DNA of 6,304 nucleotides from Bacillota bacterium (lineage in GTDB: Bacteria > Bacillota > Dethiobacteria > Dethiobacterales > Dethiobacteraceae). Each line of letters begins with the position of its first letter. Position 1 is the stretch's first letter. The notes under the pieces are model-generated. The model was given only the letters and a program-made list of their open reading frames with translations. It searched no databases and was not told the origin of the DNA. Where the stretch lies: contig DUUE01000459.1 in assembly GCA_012841735.1 (NCBI GenBank), forward strand, positions 1 through 6,304. Reading direction: 5' to 3'. A program made the position numbers and the translations under genes. Below, one piece after another: positions 1 through 4,453 of the stretch.

Positions 1-255
1 GCCATGCAGGAGGAGGGGTTCCTTCCCTGCGAAAAAATCGACATGTATGTTGAATTCCCGGGCATATTGTAACAGTTTTTCACCCGGCCACTCCCTTGTG
101 CAGTCATGGAGCCAGGCAGCTATCCGGGCTTTTTGTCTGTCAACCTGCAGCGTTTTTGCCATGGCTTCTGCTGTATCCGCAGTCCCGCGGCAATGGGCAA
201 AGAGCCGGGGAGAAAGGAGTTTTGCCAGTTTCTTGGTGATTTGTGTTTCATCCAT
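1..255 (-). CDS. yqeK: YqeK-type HD-domain hydrolase, N-terminal part (runs off the window)
   Basis: The frame is open from an ATG at 255-253 to the window edge, giving the first 85 residues of a protein that is usually about 190 long. Residues seen fit the HD phosphohydrolase fold of the YqeK family: His21 in FAHCRGTADTAEAMA, the metal-binding HD pair His50-Asp51 in AAWLHDCTREW, and His84 in LLLHG. Family members are known as cytoplasmic symmetrical diadenosine tetraphosphate (Ap4A) hydrolases yielding two ADP. The place downstream of nadD is the usual one for yqeK, although here a small RRM gene and a terminator-like hairpin lie between. The start has GGTGG at 264-260, four bases upstream, and AAGGAG at 274-269, thirteen bases upstream; neither is at ideal spacing. 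The C-terminal half cannot be judged. Confidence 0.9.
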   Translation of the reverse strand, partial: MDETQITKKLAKLLSPRLFAHCRGTADTAEAMAKTLQVDRQKARIAAWLHDCTREWPGEKLLQYAREFNIHVDFFAGKEPLLLHG

Positions 256-280
256 ATTACCACCGTTTCTCCTTTTCGCC

Positions 281-334
281 AAAAAGGCAGGCTTTTCCTG
301 CTTCTGCCTCCCGGGCAGCAGGAAAACCTGCCTT
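281..334 (-). terminator. Rho-independent terminator-like hairpin between the RRM gene and yqeK
   Basis: On the minus strand an arm at 334-317 pairs with 302-284. The stem is 18 base pairs with a single unpaired base (position 292), and its two ends are GC-rich around an AT-rich middle. A run of five T residues follows at 285-281. This is the form of an intrinsic terminator for transcripts from the RRM gene. The loop holds CTGCC and GGCAG (304-308 and 314-318), which could form a competing small stem. The T-run lies only 25 bases before the yqeK start, so yqeK would depend on read-through or on a promoter I could not find. Confidence 0.8.
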
Positions 335-408
335 CCTTTTCAGTAAAAATTATGATTGAAAAAGCAGCGGGAAATACTCCGCCAGATGCACAGGAGCACA
401 TGGCATCT

Positions 409-657
409 TCAGGAAGGACGGGGCTTTGCTTCATTAACAACAAGCTTTCTGCCTTCCAGCTCACTGCCGTTCAGTTCAATAATTTTTTCCGCATCCTGAT
501 CTTCAACTTCCAGAAAACCGTACCCGCGCGAACGGCCGGTTGCACGCTCTGTAATGATCCGGGCACTGATGATTTCACCGTGTTCGCTGAAATATTCTTT
601 CAACTGCTCTTCCGTTGTGGACCAGGGAATGTTGCCAACATAAATGGTTTTTGTCAT
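409..657 (-). CDS. Small single-domain RRM RNA-binding protein
   Basis: This 82-residue protein is one RNA recognition motif and little else. RNP2 is IYVGNI (residues 5-10, aromatic Tyr6) and RNP1 is RGYGFLEV (residues 44-51, with Tyr46 and Phe48 at the two RNA-stacking positions; the last position is Val rather than the usual aromatic). It ends at KPRPS without the glycine-rich tail common in cyanobacterial Rbp proteins, its closest known type. I chose ATG 657 because GAGGTG at 672-667 stands nine bases before it; the frame also holds a GTG at 669, but that lies inside this ribosome binding site. It sits between nadD and yqeK, with a candidate promoter before it and a hairpin terminator after it, so it may be transcribed alone. 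The RNA target is unknown; single-stranded RNA binding is inferred from the RNP residues. Confidence 0.92.
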   Translation of the reverse strand: MTKTIYVGNIPWSTTEEQLKEYFSEHGEIISARIITERATGRSRGYGFLEVEDQDAEKIIELNGSELEGRKLVVNEAKPRPS

Positions 658-712
658 GCCCGTGTTCACCTCACTTTCAGGTCCTGCTCATAGTATCTGA
701 AGAAGCGGCACT

Positions 713-741
713 TTTATACTTTTACTTTGCATTCCGGTAAA
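713..741 (-). promoter_or_regulatory. Candidate sigma-A promoter for the RRM gene
   Basis: On the minus strand TTTACC (741-736, four of six matches to TTGACA) is followed after 17 bases by TATAAA (718-713, five of six matches to TATAAT). The -35 box lies inside the last codons of nadD and the -10 box just beyond its stop. Transcription would start near 706, giving a leader of about 49 bases. This is a pattern match only; the spacing is ideal but the -35 box is moderate. Confidence 0.5.
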
Positions 742-1369
742 GGCCGTTTTTTAAAATATATTCATTTACCGAATCCGGCGTCAGGTATTTAATCGGCTTG
801 CCGGCCGCAACACGCTGACGGATGAGCGTGGAAGAAATCTGCATGGCAGGTATCTCCAATACAGAAATATTATCCATGATTTCCGGGCAGGCTTTGCCAA
901 TGGTGTCTTTCAGTTTGTGCAGGCTGTATCCGGGTCGCGTGGCGGCAATAAAATGGCAGATTGAAAGCAGTTCCCGGTAGTCTTTCCAGGTGGGGATTTC
1001 CATTATTGCATCTGCACCGGTAATAAAAAACAGTTTAACCTGCGGGCCGTAGTAATCCTTAAAATAGCGAATTGTGTCGATAGTAAAACTGAAGCCTTGA
1101 GGCCGGTCAATTTCCACCCGTGAAACAAGAAAATGAGGGTTATTAATTGTCGCCAGCACCGTCATCAGGTAGCGGTGTTCAGGTTCAGTCACATCTCTGT
1201 CCGCTTTGTGCGGCGGGTATCCTGTCGGTACAAAAATAATCTTGTCCAGATTGTACTGAATGCGTACTTCCTCGACAATCACCAAATGTCCCAGGTGAAT
1301 CGGGTCAAATGTGCCGCCTACAATACCTATGGCTTGTCCCTCTCCCTGCTGCAGCAATTGCATGCTCAT
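722..1369 (-). CDS. nadD: Nicotinate-nucleotide adenylyltransferase
   Basis: NadD transfers AMP from ATP to nicotinate mononucleotide, making deamido-NAD in the cytoplasmic route to NAD. The 215-residue product has the nucleotidyltransferase signature GGTFDPIHLGH (residues 18-28), PPHK (52-55), GADAIMEIPTW (from about 118), and the C-terminal ISSTLIR motif (178-184) that contacts ATP phosphates. I placed the start at ATG 1369 because GGGGTGG at 1381-1375 is five bases upstream; the in-frame GTG at 1378 lies within that ribosome binding site. The N-terminus is about ten residues longer than in many NadD proteins before the GIVGG strand, and the second ATG at 1363 is possible. The obg stop is 15 bases upstream, so the two are very probably cotranscribed and translationally linked. 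Confidence 0.96.
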   Translation of the reverse strand: MSMQLLQQGEGQAIGIVGGTFDPIHLGHLVIVEEVRIQYNLDKIIFVPTGYPPHKADRDVTEPEHRYLMTVLATINNPHFLVSRVEIDRPQGFSFTIDTIRYFKDYYGPQVKLFFITGADAIMEIPTWKDYRELLSICHFIAATRPGYSLHKLKDTIGKACPEIMDNISVLEIPAMQISSTLIRQRVAAGKPIKYLTPDSVNEYILKNGLYRNAK

Positions 1370-1384
1370 AATATCCACCCCGTA

Positions 1385-2668
1385 TCAATCATCTTCTTCC
1401 TCCTGCCAAAAGGTAAATTCCAGATCACGTATTTTTACTGTGTCTCCGCTTTGCGCCCCGGCTGCTTTCAATGCATCTTCGTGTCCCCAGAGACGAAAAA
1501 GCCGCTGAAAGCGCCTGGCTGCTTCCTCATTGTTAAAATCGGTCATGGCCGCCAGTTTCTCCAGGCGGGCACCGCGCAGCACAAAGGCGCCCTCCTCCCG
1601 GGTAATGGTGACCTGCTCTGCTTCCGCCTCCCCGGAGGTAAAGAGAACCGGCTCTTCAGCCAAAGGCGGTGTCTGCGGCACCTCGGACAACAGGTGTGCC
1701 GTCTGCAGCAGCACTTCTTTTATCCCTTCCCCGGTTACGGCGGAGATGGCATATACTTTGTCCTCTCCCAGTTCTTCCCGGAGCAGCCGCAGCCCTTCGT
1801 CCGCCTGCGGCAAATCAATTTTATTGGCCACTACCACCTGGGGCAGGTTGGCAAGCCTTTTGTCGTACAGGCTCAACTCTGCATTAATTTGGTGATAATC
1901 CGCCACCGGATCGCGGCCGTCTACGGCGGCCGCATCAATCAGATGGATCAGAACCCGTGTCCGCTCAATATGGCGGAGGAAATCGTGTCCCAGTCCGACG
2001 CCGGCATGGGCACCTGTAATCAGCCCGGGGATGTCGGCAATAACAAAAGGTTCCACATCTGGAAAGTCCACTACTCCCAGGTTCGGGGAGAGTGTGGTAA
2101 AGGGATAATCCGCCACTTTGGGACGTGCGGACGTCACATGGGACAAAAAGGTGGATTTGCCCGCATTGGGAAAACCGACCAGCCCCACATCGGCAATCAC
2201 TTTTAATTCGAGCAACACCCAGCGTTCCTCACCGGGTTCTCCCTTTTCCGCAAATCGTGGCGCTTTTTCCGTGGCGCTGACAAAACGGGCATTGCCCCGT
2301 CCGCCGCGGCCGCCTTTGGCCGCCACAAAGCGTTGCCCTTCCCGGGTCAGGTCGGCTAAAAGTTCATTTGTCTCTGCATCCCTGATTTGCGTGCCGGGCG
2401 GTACTTTTACGATTTTGTCCCTGGCACTGCGGCCGTGCTTGTTGCCGCCCTGGCCGTGTTCACCGCGGTCGGCACGGATATGACGCTGGTAGCGGAAATC
2501 CAGTAGTGTGCGCAGATTTGGGTCCACTTCAATAATAACACTGCCCCCGCGGCCGCCGTCCCCGCCGGCAGGTCCGCCCAGCGGCACATACTTTTCCCTG
2601 CGGAACGCCACAATACCGTTGCCTCCGTCACCGCCCCGGACAAAAATCTTTGCGCGGTCCACAAACAT
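1385..2668 (-). CDS. obg: Obg/CgtA GTPase, ribosome assembly
   Basis: A 427-residue Obg protein of normal length for Firmicutes. Residues 1-158 form the glycine-rich Obg fold, starting MFVDRAKIFVRGGDGGNG. The G domain follows: G1 GFPNAGKST (165-173), switch I YPFTT (188-192), G3 DIPG (212-215), G4 NKID (282-285) and G5 SA (309-310). A C-terminal OCT domain spans about 345-420 and ends in an acidic tail (EEEDD). Obg binds GTP, acts in late 50S subunit assembly and links to stringent and stress responses; in B. subtilis it is also needed for sporulation onset. GGGGTGG at 2681-2675 lies six bases before ATG 2668. The Spo0B-like gene ends 30 bases upstream, the same pairing as spo0B-obg in B. subtilis. 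All nucleotide-binding motifs appear intact. Confidence 0.98.
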   Translation of the reverse strand: MFVDRAKIFVRGGDGGNGIVAFRREKYVPLGGPAGGDGGRGGSVIIEVDPNLRTLLDFRYQRHIRADRGEHGQGGNKHGRSARDKIVKVPPGTQIRDAETNELLADLTREGQRFVAAKGGRGGRGNARFVSATEKAPRFAEKGEPGEERWVLLELKVIADVGLVGFPNAGKSTFLSHVTSARPKVADYPFTTLSPNLGVVDFPDVEPFVIADIPGLITGAHAGVGLGHDFLRHIERTRVLIHLIDAAAVDGRDPVADYHQINAELSLYDKRLANLPQVVVANKIDLPQADEGLRLLREELGEDKVYAISAVTGEGIKEVLLQTAHLLSEVPQTPPLAEEPVLFTSGEAEAEQVTITREEGAFVLRGARLEKLAAMTDFNNEEAARRFQRLFRLWGHEDALKAAGAQSGDTVKIRDLEFTFWQEEEDD

Positions 2669-2698
2669 TATTTACCACCCCTACAACTGCTGTCTGCA

Positions 2699-3238
2699 TT
2701 ATTGTGCGCCCTCCACTTTGTCCTTATCCAAATGCAGGGAAAACTCGTCACCGTCCTGTGTGAAGACAACATCCAAACCGTTTTCCGCTGCCACTGTGGC
2801 GGCCTGTCGCCACAGTGCGCGGGTGTTTGCTTCATCCACCAGGGTCAGGGTGAGCATGGGGCGCTGCCCACCGCTGACAGAGACGTGCAAAATGCCGTCC
2901 GGAAACCGGCCCAGGGAAGACTGTATGTGTTGCAGTGTCACCTGCAGTGCGGCCAGGACGGCAGGCTTCAACAGCGGAAGTGTCCCGTCTACCCGGAGAA
3001 TATATGTACCCTTATAATCCTGTAATAAATAATCATGCACTGCCAGGGCAAAACGCGGGTCTCCACAAGCAATCAGGCGGCCGAACTGCTGGACTTCCAC
3101 ACTGGCTTGCTGGATAAAGGCAAGAAGCCTGTCTGTTTTCTGCAATTGGGCAAGACCGCCGATAACCTGCAGAATATTCAGGAATTCGTGACGGTAATAC
3201 TGCAGAAGTTTCTCCATGGCTTCATTGAGCTCTTTCAT
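2699..3238 (-). CDS. spo0B: Spo0B-type sporulation phosphotransferase (Spo0B/DcuS-like histidine domain)
   Basis: A 179-residue protein, close to B. subtilis Spo0B (about 190). An N-terminal helical hairpin carries the phospho-accepting histidine, His17, in YRHEFLNILQVIGGLAQLQK, matching the H-box of the Spo0B/CitA/DcuS class. The remainder (about 60-175) resembles the degenerate ATPase-like domain of Spo0B and shows no clear N or G1 boxes, so it probably relays phosphate rather than autophosphorylating. No transmembrane segment or sensor domain is visible. ATG 3238 was chosen because GGGAGAGG stands directly before it and the H-box then sits at the usual depth; the frame extends upstream to a GTG at 3337 without a ribosome binding site. 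The position between rpmA and obg is that of spo0B in Bacillus, and supports the name more than sequence similarity, which is low in this family. Confidence 0.8.
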   Translation of the reverse strand: MKELNEAMEKLLQYYRHEFLNILQVIGGLAQLQKTDRLLAFIQQASVEVQQFGRLIACGDPRFALAVHDYLLQDYKGTYILRVDGTLPLLKPAVLAALQVTLQHIQSSLGRFPDGILHVSVSGGQRPMLTLTLVDEANTRALWRQAATVAAENGLDVVFTQDGDEFSLHLDKDKVEGAQ

Positions 3239-3352
3239 AACCTCTCCCTCAACTGCCCTTAATTCTCTTTTTACAGGCAAACCGGCAAAACGCCGTGTTA
3301 CAGGAAACGACAAAAAAGTTCCGCCCCTTGCCGCCACACTGCAGGCGGAAGC

Positions 3353-3378
3353 AAAAAACCGGAGGAATACTCCGGTTT
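3353..3378 (-). terminator. Rho-independent terminator after rpmA
   Basis: On the minus strand a perfect nine-base inverted repeat (AAACCGGAG at 3378-3370, CTCCGGTTT at 3364-3356) with a five-base loop runs into six T residues (3358-3353). It begins 12 bases after the rpmA stop, so it ends the rplU-prp-rpmA transcript at least in part. The following 114 bases before the Spo0B-like gene hold no promoter I would trust. Confidence 0.88.
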
Positions 3379-3390
3379 ATCAGATCATAC

Positions 3391-3678
3391 CTAGACAGCT
3401 TTGCCGTTGGCATAAACGCTGACCTGCTTTTTATCCCGGCCTTTGCGCTCAAAGGAAACCACGCCGTCGATCAAAGCGTAGAGAGTATCATCTTTGCCTC
3501 TGCCCACATTGTTTCCGGGGTGGATCTTGGTGCCGCGCTGGCGAACCAGAATGCTGCCGGCAGACACGGTTTGGCCGGCTGTCCGTTTCACACCCAGGTA
3601 TTTAGGATTACTGTCACGTCCGTTGCGGGAACTTCCCACACCTTTTTTATGGGCAAACAACTGTAAATTCATGAACAT
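3391..3678 (-). CDS. rpmA: 50S ribosomal protein L27 with cleavable N-terminal extension
   Basis: L27 is a 95-residue protein of the large ribosomal subunit whose N-terminus reaches the peptidyl transferase centre. The family core is clear: AHKKGVGSSRNGRDS, then VRQRGTKIHPGNNVGRGKDD and the C-terminal FERKGRDKKQVSVY. Ahead of the conserved AHKKG stands MFMNLQLF, the extension found in Firmicutes, which Prp removes after the Phe (NLQLF/A). The protease gene is directly upstream. The start at ATG 3678 is backed by an excellent AGGAGGTGA at 3693-3685, six bases before it and overlapping the prp stop codon. A second ATG two codons later (3672) would shorten the extension to NLQLF preceded by Met. 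A terminator follows the TAG stop. Confidence 0.98.
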   Translation of the reverse strand: MFMNLQLFAHKKGVGSSRNGRDSNPKYLGVKRTAGQTVSAGSILVRQRGTKIHPGNNVGRGKDDTLYALIDGVVSFERKGRDKKQVSVYANGKAV

Positions 3679-3691
3679 CGGGGCTCACCTC

Positions 3692-4015
3692 CTATTCTTC
3701 GCTCACTTGCACAAATCCCGGGTAGCTCCGGTTAATTTCATCCAGACCGACCAGCATACTCTCGCCCAGCAACGTTACCTGCTCCTGCAAGGCGGGAGTA
3801 AGATCCGCCGGGACGGACATGCTGAAATGCCCGTCACTGATATCCGCTTCCACGTCCAGCTGTAAGAGGCGCTGCAGGCTGAAGAAGAATGTCTGTACCA
3901 GTGCGGAAACAGCGGCACAAATAATATCTTCTCCCTTCGGCGCGCAGCCGGCATGGCCGTCGGCACTGAGCTGTGCGATGTGGCCGTTCCGCCTGGTGAC
4001 ACGGATGCGGATCAC
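3692..4015 (-). CDS. prp: Ribosomal-processing cysteine protease Prp
   Basis: A 107-residue protein of the Prp (YsxB) family, which cleaves the N-terminal extension of L27 in Firmicutes and is required for growth in Staphylococcus aureus. The catalytic pair is visible as His21 in DGHAGCAPKG and Cys33 in GEDIICAAVSAL; Asp30 and Ser37, also conserved in the family, are present. The start is a GTG at 4015, only three bases after the rplU stop (4019), with a GAGG inside the end of rplU eight bases before it, so translation is likely coupled to rplU. Its stop codon overlaps the ribosome binding site of rpmA. The product acts on the gene that follows it, and the matching cleavage motif is present there. 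Confidence 0.96.
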   Translation of the reverse strand: MIRIRVTRRNGHIAQLSADGHAGCAPKGEDIICAAVSALVQTFFFSLQRLLQLDVEADISDGHFSMSVPADLTPALQEQVTLLGESMLVGLDEINRSYPGFVQVSEE

Positions 4016-4018
4016 CGG

Positions 4019-4330
4019 TTACGCCTCAATCTTTTCAATCAGTACCCGGGTGTAAGGCTGGCGGTGCCCCTGCTTACGCCGGTAATTCTTTTTCGCCTTA
4101 TATTTGAAGACAACAATTTTCTTGCCTTTGCCGTGGTCCAGCACTTTGCCGTGGACAACGGCTCCTTCAAGATAAGGCTTCCCGACATGCAGCTTGTCAT
4201 CTTTTTTTACCGCCAAAACACGGTTAAAGCTTACAGCTGCACCGTTTTCCTCCGGCAGCAGTTCCACGTCAAGGACAGTTCCTTCCTCGACACGGTACTG
4301 TTTGCCGCCGGTTTCAATAATTGCGTACAT
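4019..4330 (-). CDS. rplU: 50S ribosomal protein L21
   Basis: A 103-residue protein of normal L21 length, beginning MYAIIETGGKQYRVEEG and ending with the characteristic basic segment FKYKAKKNYRRKQGHRQPYT and VLIEKIEA. L21 is a primary binding protein of 23S rRNA in the 50S subunit, acting near L20. ATG 4330 has AGGTGA at 4345-4340 nine bases upstream. It is the first gene of rplU-prp-rpmA, behind a strong promoter and a structured leader that suggests autogenous control. Confidence 0.98.
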   Translation of the reverse strand: MYAIIETGGKQYRVEEGTVLDVELLPEENGAAVSFNRVLAVKKDDKLHVGKPYLEGAVVHGKVLDHGKGKKIVVFKYKAKKNYRRKQGHRQPYTRVLIEKIEA

Positions 4331-4416
4331 GAAAATCTGTCACCTTCCTATCCAGACTCACCGGACAAGGTACCGCTGCGGTTTTATTACCTTGCCCGTG
4401 TGGTTGCGATGGCCGC
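4331..4416 (-). ncRNA. Structured rplU leader, candidate L21 leader RNA
   Basis: Between the predicted transcription start (about 4416) and rplU lies an ~86-base untranslated leader. Its main element is a long stem: 4402-4388 (GTG-type outer part, then CGGGCAAGGTA) pairs with 4372-4359 (TACCTTGTCCG then GTG). It has 14 pairs, one of them G-U, and a single bulged base at 4399. The loop is 15 bases with a CCG/CGG pair inside. No T-run follows, so any control would act on translation; the rplU ribosome binding site is 14 bases past the stem. Rfam holds an L21 leader family upstream of rplU in Firmicutes; assignment to it is my inference from position and shape. Confidence 0.6.
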
Positions 4417-4422
4417 TTCAAT

Positions 4423-4452
4423 ATTCTAGCACAAAGTCTGACGCTTTGTCAA
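4423..4452 (-). promoter_or_regulatory. Sigma-A promoter of the rplU-prp-rpmA operon
   Basis: On the minus strand a perfect TTGACA (4452-4447) is followed after 18 bases by TAGAAT (4428-4423, five of six), preceded by TG one base upstream of the box (extended -10). The -35 box begins one base after the stop codon of the ribonuclease gene. The start of transcription should be near 4416. This is the strongest promoter match in the window. Confidence 0.87.
4431..4449. repeat. Inverted repeat in the rplU promoter spacer
   Basis: ACAAAG (4431-4436) and CTTTGT (4444-4449) form a perfect six-base dyad with a seven-base centre. It fills the spacer between the -10 and -35 boxes of the rplU promoter and covers part of the -35. 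It lacks a T-run and is AT-rich, so it is a poor terminator for the ribonuclease gene; an operator is possible but unproven. Confidence 0.45.
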
Positions 4453-4453
4453 T

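Noticed and set aside
335..360. A CATAAT (-10-like) sequence on the minus strand ahead of the yqeK hairpin
   Set aside because: No -35-like hexamer stands at 16-18 bases, and a transcript from it would still meet the terminator before yqeK.
106..693. A 195-codon open frame on the plus strand across yqeK and the RRM gene
   Set aside because: It overlaps two minus-strand genes with clear family motifs, has no recognisable domain and lacks a ribosome binding site.
1133..2206. A 357-codon open frame on the plus strand
   Set aside because: It is antisense to nadD and obg; the product is rich in Gln, His and Cys with no domain, as expected for the mirror of a glycine-rich coding sequence.
2520..2650. 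Repetitive GC-rich stretch with many CCG/CCGC units, at first sight a repeat
   Set aside because: It encodes the glycine-rich N-terminal Obg fold; the repetition reflects glycine codons.
3236..3337. An earlier GTG start for the Spo0B-like gene
   Set aside because: No ribosome binding site precedes the GTG, the added 33 residues match nothing known, and ATG 3238 has a good site.
4431..4449. The promoter-spacer dyad read as a terminator for the ribonuclease gene
   Set aside because: The stem is only six AT-rich pairs and no T-run follows on the minus strand.
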